Source: Tetrahymena thermophila SB210 (lineage: Eukaryota > Ciliophora > Oligohymenophorea > Hymenostomatida > Tetrahymenidae). Taken from it: 64,000 bases of DNA. The stretch's first letter is position 1. Each line of letters opens with the position of its first letter. Location: NCBI RefSeq assembly GCF_000189635.1, contig NW_002476434.1, forward strand, positions 1,426,001 through 1,490,000. Reading direction: 5' to 3'. Below the pieces are notes generated by a model. That model did not search any database. It worked only from the letters and a program-made list of their open reading frames with translations, and was not told the origin of the DNA. The position numbers and the translations under genes are program-made. Of the stretch, positions 51,801 through 63,478 are shown in pieces.

Positions 51801-52320
51801 TTTTATTGATCTTCTTGATTATCTTACTAAAAATCTTCATTATGATCTGCTTAATTATCATGCAACTATTCTTCAATATGATCTACTTCCTAAAATTGCT
51901 CATACTAGCCTTCATTTTGCTACTAGTAAATATTGTAATTCTCATCATATGCTACCTGTTAAGATAATTCATTTTATTCTCTTTATTCATCCAATGTTTT
52001 TGCCTACCTTTGAAAGTTTTTTACTATCTAAATATTAAAAAATGTTAAATTTTAGTCACTGCTAAAAATAAAAAAAGAAAATTTATTTACCAACTTCAAC
52101 TCTAAAAAATCTAACTTATCTATATCTATATGAACTGTTTAAAAATGATTTTAGAAAGATGCTTATTTTTAATTAAAATATTTTTACTTTCTCCACCAAA
52201 ATTAGCACTCATCATAGATTCTCTGCAAAAATTCTCAAATTCATTTTAATCATAGTTCTTATCTAAGATTTCTTTGCATAAGTACTTCTACTTCTTCTCT
52301 CTTTCTTATTCTATATCCAT
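48815..52320 (-). CDS. PX-BAR sorting nexin with long Q/N/E-rich N-terminal region
   Basis: ATG 52320 (MDIEQEREKKQKYLCKEILD) opens a minus-strand gene; exon 1 ends at 52188. The first ~430 residues are Gln/Asn/Glu/Ser-rich. A PX domain follows: NNIIKIQCKRLGQSLISTKK, TTYYVIQTKPFGWEVNRKLE, DFQWLQAILTKMYPGIVIPK, then NRKTYLEHFLNLLVQNKDLK. Next comes a helical BAR-like region (RLDYSKLESKLVDEALNTYL, YYKRLKKLSKDLMSQLQ, then FDIG|NKSMLNSLKK across a ~460-base intron at about 49850-50310, and AFYTYQLDKQITSQFYDKSR). PX binds phosphoinositides and BAR dimers sense curvature, so an endosomal/retromer-type trafficking role is likely. The 3' exons (about 49270-49440 and 48990-49130) are certain as coding but their joints and the final stop (48815-48817 or a little before 49000) are not. 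Plus-strand ORFs at 49720, 50073 and 51635 are shadows. Confidence 0.78.
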
Positions 52321-53118
52321 TTTACCTTGTTATACTACTTGATTGTTAGTAATGAAGACTATATTTGTTAAATATCTTATTTCAACCTTTCTTAAAAAAT
52401 ACTTTATTATTTTATTTAATAATAATATTAGTAATTGAAGTGTTTGTGAAATTAATTTATTTTGTTCCTAAATTTTTGTTCACAACTTTTATCAAAGGTT
52501 ATTTATCACGTAAAATAAATAATTTAAATTTATTTAAATTACATAGACCTTAATTAGCTAATTAATATTCATAAAAAATATTTCATTTTACAATTCTCAG
52601 TAAGCAGTGTAAATTTATATTTAAAAATTTAAGCTCATACTAAAACTATTCTAATATGTCATTAATTAAAATTTACTTAAAATTTGATTTTAAAATAAAC
52701 CTTAAAATATTTTAAACTGAATTTTTTGTAATTTTTGTTAAATTGTTGGTACCAAAATTAAATGCTAATAATATTGTTAAAATATTAAAAAATTAAAAAT
52801 TGTGAAAGAAAATAAATAGAGTATTTTAAATATTTAAGTTAAATATTTTTTTGAAGAATAGATTGACCAAAAGAAGAAGAATTAATTTTTAAATTATTAA
52901 ATGTTTTTCATATGATAAATATAAAAAACTAAGTTAAATTTTTGTACTTAAATTATATTTTGTAAAGTTAAATGCATTTTTTATTCAACTAATTTAAAAG
53001 TAAATATTTACTTTACATAAATTCATACTTGAAATAGAAATTTATTACTATATTTTCCACATATTTTAAGTTAGTTATCATTTTTTTATAAAAATTTGAA
53101 CATCTTTTTCAAACTAAA
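52321..53118. other. intergenic, AT-rich
   Basis: Spacer between two minus-strand genes. The short plus ORF at 52365-52553 has a membrane-like Leu/Ile/Phe composition but no homology, splice or coding support. Confidence 0.45.
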
Positions 53119-55941
53119 TCATTTAATATAAAAATCATATTTTACTAATTTTTTTATTTTTAGCAGACTGTTTACCAAACTAAAATTAACTTATACACCA
53201 GAATGCAAACTATCATAATTATATCTATCATAATATTAAAGCATAAGAAATTTAAGCTATGGACAATTTTTTAAATTAGAGCATAAAGCTAGTAAAGTTT
53301 ATTCATGTTCTTCTCTATATTTATTAAAACTTAAAAATATTTTTTATTATTTTTTTTTAGTAAAAAGTTAAAAGATGAGAAATAAATAAATAAATATAAT
53401 AATTAAAAATAAGAATTGAAATTGAAAAATTTTAAACACCCCAATGAAAAATGAAATAAATATATTTATTTTAAAATCTATCATAATTTTTATTTAAAAA
53501 TTCTAAATTTTACTTTAAAATAAGATATAAAATTACAAGATTTTTGCACTTAGCTAAAGCAAGACATATGTTAACAACACATTAATTACCAACATCGTTA
53601 TCGCTTTATGTTTAATAATAAAAATTTTTAGATTGAAAATCAAAGAGAAATAAAATAATTTTTTTTTTGAAATTAAAAATTTATAGATTATAAAAGCTAA
53701 TAGTATACCCTAACCAAAGTGTTAAGTTTGAAAGATTTGAGCAATTTGTTAGGCTCTGAGCTAATTCAAATGCAGAGTCTTAGATATTATTATCACTAAA
53801 ATATTATTAAAAAATATTGAATTTTTGCTTCAAATTGATTTATTGAAAAGTAAAAAATTTTAATTGAAAGTTAATTTATTTTTAATTAAAATATAATATA
53901 AATTATTTTAATATTATTAGCTTCTTTTATGTCAAAAAAATTTAATTTATAATTGTTTTAAATAAAAAGCCTGTTTTTATACCATAAAAAAAGATCTAAT
54001 TTTTAAAGAAGGACTAAATTTTTTAACTATGTTGCTAAAGCCTTAGTACCATTTTCCCCAATATTATTATGCCTTTTGATAAATATAGTTTATTTAACAT
54101 TTTAACAACAATGATTAAAAATTTTTTTTACATCAAATTTAATTTTAAATTAGTTAGATTTGTTAATTTAGCGAGCTAAAGTTATCCAAAAATATCATTT
54201 CCTCCAAGACCATTTTCACTTTAATTTAAAAAATAAAAGTAAACATTTGTATCCATAATAAAAATTTTTTAATAAATTCTTCCTCATTTGAAATATGAAA
54301 GCTCAAAAATATAATTTTATTACCTTAAATTGATATCCAAAGTAGAAAGGCATTTTAGATTTGCTAGACCGTTACCTAAATTTTAAGATAGACTTGCCTT
54401 AATATTATTTCTTCTATTGAATTTTATTTAAGAAATTATTAATTTATTATATCAAATTGATTTTTTAATATAATATTTTTACTCTAAAGATAGAATTAGA
54501 GTCTATAATTTAGTTTAGGTAGCCAATTATGAAGTCAGTTAAATGAAAAACTCATCTTCAATTTAATTTGATCTTATTTTAAGAATTTATAAATTTTATT
54601 TATAAAAAAATAAAAACAAATCAAAAAATAAATAATAAATGACAATAATATATTATAAAAGCCAATTTAGCATAATAATTATTTATATAGCTTATAAATA
54701 AAACACTTAAATACAATTTACAATCTAAATGCTCTTCATGATTAAAATGAGCAAAAATAATAGCATTTATTTAAAAATTGGTATGAAAAAGTTTAGAAAG
54801 TGCTTAAAAATATTGAAAAGTATTTTATAAAGATATAGAAAAAGTTTGTTTGTTTGTTTACTTTAATTCAATTTTTAGAGATAAAAGATCAGTAAATTAT
54901 TTAAAACTAAAATCTAGACTTTATGCTATATTTTTCATAATATTGTTTTAGCTTTTAAATTAAAAAAATAAATAATCAGATTTTATTTAAAAAAAATGAA
55001 AATTAAATAAATATTTAAAATTTTACTTAAGTAGAATTGTCAAATTTTTGAGACTATTATTTAATTGATCTCCTGAATCATGATTTTATTATTGATTTTC
55101 TTCAAAATTATTTTAGCTTTATTTTTATTTATATTATAATTTTTAGTATTTTATGATTCGATTACACAAAAAAAGAGAGACATATCAAAATATTATAAGT
55201 TATATCATTTTTTTAAACAAAAATTGTTGATTACAAAAAAAAAACACTCAAAAATTTATTTTTACCTTAAGTCTAAATACAATTCTTTTAATTTAGGATA
55301 TTTAGCAATCTCATGACCTAAATATTTCATAACATCTGAACCAATACTTACCTAGTTTCTGATAAAAAATAAAATAATGATTGATTACAACTTAAACTAA
55401 TAAAGTATTGAATTTTTATATATTTTCTTAAAGAAAGCAGACAGAAAGAATGATTATTTATATGCCAAAATATATAATTATTCCTTAAATCCGTTTTCTA
55501 AGAGTATGAATTAAGATATATTTGGATTTGATAAAATTTCTCATGGTATTAAAATTTGTTATCGAATACCGAAAGCAATTGAAAAAGTAAGTATGGTATG
55601 ACATATTATGTAACAAGAGTAAATTTTTTACTATAGATATAGATAGAAATATGAGAGGTTGGAGCATTTTGCTAAATTAGATCCTAGAATTGACATATCT
55701 TTAGCTGTAATGTTGTTGAATCTATTATTATTAAAATATTTATTTTACTTAGCATTTAAATAATTTATTAATTTGATAGTAGTTAGAATTCATAAAAATA
55801 TAAAAGATATTATTAGTTATTTTAAATTGAAAATAATACCCAAGATTAAGACATAGTGTTTGAAGATTTGTACAGTTTTTTAAAGCTAAACCTACATGCT
55901 ATATATTTTGTCCAATATTATTATTACTTTTATAGATAAAA

Positions 55942-55980
<39 letters not shown>

Positions 55981-58385
55981 AGTGAGTTTTTAAAATAACT
56001 AAAAATAATAACTATGTAAAAAAGTAAATTAAACTTAAATATTCATACCTGAAATGTATGCTCAGATATTATAGGCTGCAACAATTTGTAAAAGCAGGTA
56101 CTATAGATGATAAATCTTGTAATTCAATTTAATTGTGACTTATTATAATTTAAAGTAGGTTTAATTTTAGTAACTCAATATAAAAAGTAAAATAAAAGAA
56201 ATTAGTTGCATATATTGTAAATTAATATAAATCACTTTTTAAACAAAAATAGTACTTGTAAAAAATTGTTTATATGCAAATTGAGAATCAAATTTTAAAT
56301 TTAAATGTTATTAAACAAAGATTTGTTTTAAATTTTATAAAAATAAATGCATTCAAATGCATTTTAAATTTCTAAAAAATAATTTAAAAGTTTTTAATTA
56401 GTTTCTAATATAATAATCATAAATAAATAAATATCATTTCAGAATATTATAAATCAAATATTAAATAAATAAATTTATACCTAAGATCAAGAATCAAATC
56501 TTTTAGATTAGTGCAACTTTAAAAAGCAGTACATAAAAATGAAATTCCTTTTCCAATTTAATTATCCCTTTTAATTATGAAATTAGAGCATAAGTTTGAT
56601 TGATTACTTTAACATATAAATTGATTATATAATTTAAAATAAAGTGTAAAACTTTAAAGATAAAATTTAGCTTTTAATTGATATTTAATTGTACATTATG
56701 TTGAAAAATAATATTACCGAAGTTCAAGTGTTAATTCTTAGAGATTTCTGCAACTTACAAATGCAGAGCTTAATGAATATACTTCTTACGAGCTTAATTT
56801 TTTATTACTTTAATTATTATTTAAAGTTAAACAGTAAGATAATAATTACACATAAATTTTATCAAAGTTTATTATTAATTTATTTTTAAATTAAATGTTT
56901 ATATTGTTTAATAAAAATAAAATTACTTTAAAAAAAGTTCAATTTTTTATAAGCTAACACAATTTTTGAACAAAGAATTTAATTCAAGAAGGTCTTAATC
57001 TTTAAACTTATCAACTCTAATATAGCATAAAAAAATATAAATAATTTATTTTTTTAAATCAGATTGTTATTAAAAACGAAAGTATAATATCACATTCTTT
57101 CTTTTCAAACAAAGATGAAAGAAATTAAGTATTGTTTTTTTAAAAAAACTTTATCGCTTAAATAAATATAAAATACTGTAAATCTATCCTCAGAAATTTA
57201 AAACTTTTTTATTTTAGGCAGATTTATTTTTTTTTGTATAAATGGAAATACTCGAAATCAAAATTTAGGGGCAAATATATATTAATGAGGATTTACTGTA
57301 ATATTTTTTTTTAATGAATTTAAACTCAAATAATCATAAAATTAAAAAAATAAGATATTACTCTAACTTTATAGACAATTCAGAAAGGTTAACAAGACTT
57401 GATAAAGCAGAGAATAAGCCTAACTTTTAATTTTTTTAAAGCTATATATCTGTATCGCTTTTTGTATTAAGGAATAAATTATTTCTTAAAATCGATTAGG
57501 ATATTAAAAAAGTAAAGATAAATATATTAAAATATTTATAATTTCATTAGTGTTAAATACTCTTCTGTATTTCTAAAATTTATCTAAATAAATTTTACTA
57601 AAAATATAGTTCCAAAGTTTAGATATTAGTGAATTATCACAACATTTTACTTAAACTCTAAACTCCTTTTAACTAAATACCGCTTATTTATAAAATTAAA
57701 ATTAATTAAAAAAAATATTTAGATATTTATTAACATTTTTAATTAATAAGAATGATAATTAATTAGTAAATTAATACATTATTTAATTTTTAAATAAACT
57801 TAGGAATCAATAAAAATATCAAAAAGAAATATTAATTAATTAATTTATTTATTTTTACCTGAGCCTAAGTTTTAAAGTTGAGAGTAAATTGCATTTTTAC
57901 AAAGCTTTGCATAATGCAGCTAAATTTTTATCTGAATCAAAAAATCCACTTTAAATTAAATAAGAAACGATATTAAAATTTTTTATTCGAAAAAAATTGC
58001 ATATTAATTATTTAATAAATTTATTATATTTAATTAATAAGAGTTTTGATGTTAAAAATATTTTCTTAATTAAATTTTTATTTCTAAAGATATCAATCAA
58101 AATAAATTTACTCCAGTTCAAATACCTACAAATTATTCCACTATTTTATACCTTTGATAATGGCTTAAAATAATTCAGATGATCTATATTTAAATCTATT
58201 TTAATAAAGATATACTTAAACAACCAAATATCATTTGCAAAGATTAAAAAAACATTTTAAATTTATTAATCTTTTTCAGAGTTTACATAATTTAATACCT
58301 AAAATAAATTTTAAAAACCGAGAGATGAGTCCAATTTTTTAAAGCTTAAACTAGCTTAATATCTCCTTCATAAAACCATGAATGC
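53119..58385 (-). CDS. leucine-rich-repeat protein with one repeat per exon; possibly decaying
   Basis: On the minus strand each small exon encodes one ~29-residue LRR of the type NNIxxxGxxxLxxALxxCxNLxxLxLxLx. Exons: 58385-58299, 57948-57859, 57682-57599, 57457-57362, 57016-56927, 56807-56718, 56567-56481, 56138-56049, 55926-55840, 55721-55632, 55359-55266, 54572-54483, 54410-54324, 54218-54132, 54072-53983, 53795-53709 and 53603-53514; a last exon from about 53330 ends at TGA 53119-53121. Best repeats include DNNIQDSAFELAQSLTNCSN plus LSNLTLWLG, and NNIGQNIQHVGLALKNC. Nearly all exons are 87 or 90 bases and start with one codon base and end with two (phase 2). The exon at 57682-57599 has an in-frame TGA (57639-57637); the exon at 55359-55266 has one extra base. 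A degenerate unit lies at about 55027-55105. The 5' end is unresolved; a candidate upstream exon lies at about 58540-58594. The protein probably serves as a binding scaffold; partner unknown. Confidence 0.72.
53514..58385 (-). repeat. array of phase-2 symmetric LRR exons
   Basis: At least 17 exon-sized units of 84-96 bases are separated by AT-rich introns of about 60-350 bases. Each begins after ...AG with one spare base and ends two bases into a codon before GTAAA/GTATA-type donors, so units are interchangeable without changing frame. Confidence 0.75.
55937..55981. repeat. (AAAT)n microsatellite
   Basis: About eleven AAAT units lie in an intron of the LRR locus, directly beside the acceptor of the exon at 55926-55840. 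Confidence 0.9.
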
Positions 58386-59706
58386 CTTATCAAATATTAT
58401 ATAATTAATTTAATAAATTTAGTATTAAAAGAATAAAAATTAAACATCTAACTTAAATATTATAACTATTTACTAAAATAAACCTTTTATTTTTTATTAT
58501 TTTTTTTTTGAAAAATGGTTAAAGAAATAATTTTTTTACTTATCTTCAATGTGGCACTCATTAACTTCTGTCGATATGGGACACTCTGTAAACTTATTAA
58601 AAGATAATAATAAGTTTAATATTATATTCTTTCAATATTATTAATTACTTGATATATGCTAGAAAATTTTTTAATCATTTTATTTTGTAATACTAAACCT
58701 TCAGTAAATTTTATTTTATTAAATGATTATTAAATTAATCAAAGTAGAGATTTTATTCACTATTAGATTAAAACTATACGCCTGAAATTTAATTAATTAT
58801 GTAGATCAAATAAATTAAACAGATTCAAGCGTCTCTATTAAAAACCTAAATTAACCAAATTAATTAATATGAAATAGATAAAAGTGTCTTTGTTAAAAAC
58901 TTAAAATAAAAGTTATTGGTATTTACATATTTATTTTGCTTTCTAAAATAAGAAGGTTTGTTAAATTATAATCAAAATGATGGAGGAAAAAATTTGTTTC
59001 GCTATTTGAGAAAATTTATTCATATAAAATTTAACTATTTAAGTAGAAAAAATTAAGGAGATCATATTAAATTAAATAGAATCAAGTGTCTCTATCAAAA
59101 AATGTAAATTAATCAAATTAATTAATATAAAATATTAAAATATGTGTTTGTTTGTGTGCGTCTCTATTAAAGCTTAAAATAAAAATTATCAGATTTTATA
59201 TTTATTTTGCTTTCTAACATGATAAAGTTTTTGAAATTATATTTTAAAATAAATTAAATTAAAACAAAAAACAGTGTATTTCTAGTCAGATTTTGGCAAA
59301 TTTATAAAAAGATAGGAAATTTCTTTTCACAGCATTTAATAAATTTTTTATAAAAATGAAAAAAATTTTTTTTTCTAATAAGAATTTAACAAATTAAAAA
59401 ATGATATTTATCATACACATCTATCTCATCAAAAAAAATGTTTAAGCCTATTTAAAAGATAGAGAGTGAAAATTTTGATTTAAAATGGGGAAAAAAAATT
59501 ATATTAAACGGATTTATAATGTTATAATATTTATTTGCTAAATCGAAAGTAGATAGATAATATATAATTTTATTTAACTATTTAAATATAAAATTAAATT
59601 TGTTACAAATCAAAACAATCGTTGTTTGGTTATCTTAAATAATTTATATTTTTTAAAACTCTACTTGAATTTTATTATTTCAAATAGAATACTAAATATG
59701 AAAGAG
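58386..59706. other. 5' flank of LRR locus with diverged direct repeats
   Basis: It contains a possible LRR-gene 5' exon (58540-58594) and two diverged ~180-base direct repeats (about 58803-58985 and 59062-59245). No other gene was seen; the plus-strand ORF just beyond, at 59728-59919, is antisense to the next gene. Confidence 0.5.
58803..59245. repeat. pair of diverged ~180-base direct repeats
   Basis: Copy 1 (about 58803-58985) and copy 2 (about 59062-59245) share in order: GATCA..TTAAATTAAA.AGA.TCAAG, GTCTCTAT.AAAA, AAATTAA.CAAATTAATTAATAT, a CTTAAAATAAAA.TTAT stretch and TTTATTTTGCTTTCTAA. Copy 2 has a short insertion with GTTTGTTTGTGTGCG. Confidence 0.75.
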
Positions 59707-62700
59707 TCAATCAATCAGTAAATTATTTTGAAATTTGGGCATTATTTATTTTGCATTTTTTCCTTTGAATGTGTTTTTAATATTTTTACTATATTTTTGA
59801 AACAAATCTTGAATAATCTATTGTTTATAGGTTTTATTACTATTCTATGCAATTTTATTTTCAAAAATTTATTTATTTTGAATGAATTAGTTAGCCATTT
59901 AAAAATTATGTTAAGATAAACTCTTTTATTTTTTATTTAAAAAATTTCTAACAACAACATTTTACTTAGGATAGAACTAAATTTTTTAAAAATTGTTCAA
60001 CGATTCTTACTTTACTTATTTTTCTTAGATTTCATTATTTTAAATATATTCTTGCATTTCGTTAGTTAGATTTAAATTTTGTTTTTCTTAATCATCTTTT
60101 TACAAATGGTTTGTTTGGCTCTAAATATATTTTTAGTTATTATTTTAATGGTCTGCATTGCTTGCATAATGATTAATAACGCTTTGAAAATCTAAATTTT
60201 CTTAAATCTCAGTTTGATCCTAAGTTTTTACTCCTAAATAATTTTGATTCAGAGTCAAATTATTTCCCATATTATCTAAATAAAGATCTTAAAGTTGTTT
60301 CTTTTTAATTTTAAGATTTGTTGAATTTTTTGAATTGGACTATCTATTTGATATTGGTCCACTTTGAAATTCTTTTGGAATTTATGGAGAATACTTTGGA
60401 GACATTAAGTAACCCACTTGCTGACTAACATTTTTAGGAGTTTATCTTGAACTAATGTTCGTGCTCATCGATTGCTAAGCATTTGAGTAATATGTTTTAT
60501 TACCAAATGAATTAGAAGGTGTTTTAGAGCGGAGTAAATTATTTACATCTTAGATAGTTATTTTAGTATTAAATCTATCAAAACTGCTTTATGGCCTTAC
60601 ATTTTCTTATTATTACGAGTCATTTTAATTAAGTTTGGTTTTATTGTACTTTGAATCTTAAATTTAGTAACTATTTTAATCATAATTTAGGCTAGGATTT
60701 CTTTTTAACTCAAACTATTTAACTTTATCGTTTTTTCTTGGTTAATACAAAACGAACTTCCCACTACTTAGCTTTGGACTTTACAGCTTAAACAATTCTA
60801 CTTAATTTCTTTAAATTTGATGCACTGAATGTGCATTTCTGTTTTTATTGAGAGACTTATTTTGATGCTCATTTTCTTAATTATTATTTTAGTTCTTTTC
60901 TTTCAAATAATTAAAATTTTATTTCATCAGTGTTGGACCATAAGGTTCATAAGAAGTTGATCTCATTTAACTTTCCTCCTAAATCTCATCTTATTTGGAT
61001 TATTATTTAATAATAGCATTTTGTGATTAACTATTACAAGTTTCTTCTTCATCCATAGATAATCTTTAGCTGATAGTAGCATCGTTGGTTTCTGATCTTT
61101 TATGGCCCTTCTTGACAATATATTTTTCTGTTAAAGGGTTATTTTATAAAAGAATCGTGTTGTTATTTTTAGAGAGTGAAGTAAGAGATGTAGAAGGTCT
61201 ATTTGAAAAAGAGTTTTGTAATGTTTGGTTAATAATTAAATCTAAATGATTTTATATTTTTTTTTATTTTTCTCTAAGATTTTAGATTCTTACCATTTAT
61301 TTATCTTCTTCATTGAGATTCTTTTTTAAAATTTGATTTCTTTCTTGAATGGCTTATTGCTCCCTCTTTTTCTTTTCAGCCAATTGCTACTTATTCAATT
61401 CATCTTAAAAAGCTCTTTTTTTGTTTTTTTAGTAGTCTTCAATGCAATTAGTTTTAGTGCAATTCTACCAAACTGCTTGCTGATATCTATTCTCATCTAA
61501 AAACATATCAAAGCATTCTTGTTGAAATTTTGTAAGTTCTTTTCTAAGCGGTTTAGGCCTAAAATCATAAAAAGATGATATAATTTACTTATAATTTAAT
61601 TGAGGAGTACATCCACTCTCTATTTGATTGTAGCTAATCAAACTCAAATAACAATTTTAACAAACCCAAAATTATTTTGAGTAAAATTTTGGATTTTCTT
61701 TTATCTATTAATATGTATAATCAGTCATTTTAGGATGGATTTTTTAGAAAATTTCTGGAATAGTAATCTTAGAATTATTGTCAATTTTATCTCTCTAATT
61801 ATTGATTTAATCTATTAAGTCATCTATATCGTCTTTTTCATCATTTTTTAAAACATGGCTATTTAACCTGGCCATAGAAGCTGTAATTCCTGTTGTCTTA
61901 TTATTTTGCTTGAAATTATCGTCTCCATCTTCTAAAGTAGTATTAAGTGTATCCTTTTTAATCTTCTATTCATTTTAATATTTATTGTTTAAAACTTAAA
62001 TTTCTTTATTCTTTTAATCCCTACTGTAAATTAAATATTTGTAAGATATAGGAGCAAAATTCTAATGCTTGTGCAATTCATCACAATTCTAGCAAAGCAA
62101 ATCTTTTTCTAGCTAATTAGGCCTTCTTTAATCATAAGTAGCTCCTTTCTCTATATATTTAGGTATCTATACATAAAATATTTATCTTAAGTATAAGATT
62201 AAAATATAAAAAATACCTTAATGTCTGTTTCTAAACTTAATGGTCGCATATTTAGCTTGTTAGAGTAGAAAGTATTTGCTACGTAGTTTTTTTATCCATA
62301 AAAATTCTAAAAAAAGTAAAATTTGTAAATTATTAATAATATGATAATCTTACTTTAAGTTAAAGCCTGTAACAATTGTTCCACAGAAACCAAACTTTTC
62401 CAGTTTGATCTTACTTAAAAAATCCATCTGCTCTTTTGAAATGAGAATTACCATGAGAAAGAGCAAATATATGCTTTTAAAGTTAACTAAAATTAAAAAA
62501 ATGCAAACAATAGAATAAATTTACTAAGTGCATTCTTTCCATGCATTTTCTAATGACACCTGGAAGTAATCCACCAGCAACTGTACCTTAAAAGAGAAAA
62601 AAAAATATTTTAATAAAATTAAAAATTTCTTTTTTAAACAAAATTACAAAAAATGATTATTGATTTGAAAAGTGAAATTAAAAAGAAAAAAATTAATAAT

Positions 62701-63478
62701 ATAATTTCTTTTCATTATTCATATAAAATACTTATCAAAATTTTAAAGAATAAATTATATTTCACCAAGAATATTTGAATAAAAATTGTAACAATATTAT
62801 TAATTGAGTTTTTGTTGATTTACATTCATCTGAGAATATGTGATGACCCTCAAAAGTGCAGCATCGCTCATAAATATTTAAATTCGTATGGAATAAATTT
62901 TTCCTGTTTACTTTTTTTGAAACTATACAAGATCTTTCACACCAATTAGCTCTATATAATGCTGATTTAATTGTAAAAGATACTTTAGTATAAAATAAAA
63001 TATTTAATTTGAATGTTACCATTGTTTTCTCCTACAGGATCTATAAATTGCTAAAGAATACCTCTTTCTGGCCTCTAGTTTGGATTATCAAGAAAAGCCT
63101 CTAAAATAATAACATTTTTTTAGTTTATTTAATAAAAGAATAAACTGATAATGTAGGATTACTTAATTTAATTTCATCAAAATATGTTATTTATGTGGAG
63201 TTGTCTTCTGGGTCACTTTCAATAAAATAACCTAAAACATCACTTTTGGTTTTTTTATTTGTTGTGAAATGGTGGAATATGGCATCGTTATTAAGACTGA
63301 CGTTTCTCTTTTTTAATATTTGATCCTATTTATTTGTGAAAAACCACGCTATTGGATATTGATTTCTATAAACAACTGTATGAGGCAATCCAACTCCAAT
63401 ATTCGAATGATAAAGGTCTTTGTACTTCTCCCATAAAATAAAGTAAAAATCAATATTAATTCCTTCTTTTTCCTCCAT
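59707..63478 (-). CDS. large conserved protist protein with Cys-rich linker and Q/N-rich tail (1095 aa)
   Basis: Seven exons join exactly in phase: 63478-63163, 63100-63020, 62982-62824, 62586-62525, 62473-62354, 62306-62217 and 62166-59707 (1096 codons with TGA). Residues ~1-250 form a domain I recall from several protist and ciliary proteins: GILQQFIDPVGENN, a W...C...K..NRKNL segment, NIYERCCTFEGHH, GLLPGVIRKCMERMH and DQTGKVWFLWNNCYRL. The family has no name I can give. Two CxxC-type pairs follow (LLCQNCDELH; WVCQNCYLSL), perhaps a zinc site. Then comes a coiled coil (EDYQKTKKELFQDELNKQQL...) and a ~450-residue Ser/Asn/Gln-rich disordered tail. No membrane segment or enzyme motif is present. 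The ORF visible at 62762-63022 contains exon 3. Confidence 0.82.

Noticed and set aside
51635-51967. Plus-strand 110-aa Leu/Ile/Met-rich ORF
   Set aside because: Antisense to the Q/N/E-rich N-terminal region of the sorting nexin; composition artefact.
56689-56889. Plus-strand 66-aa ORF
   Set aside because: Antisense to an LRR exon (56807-56718) that fits the module pattern exactly.
58141-58250. Possible additional LRR exon
   Set aside because: The frame matching the array's phase contains a TGA, and the alternative frame lacks LRR residues.
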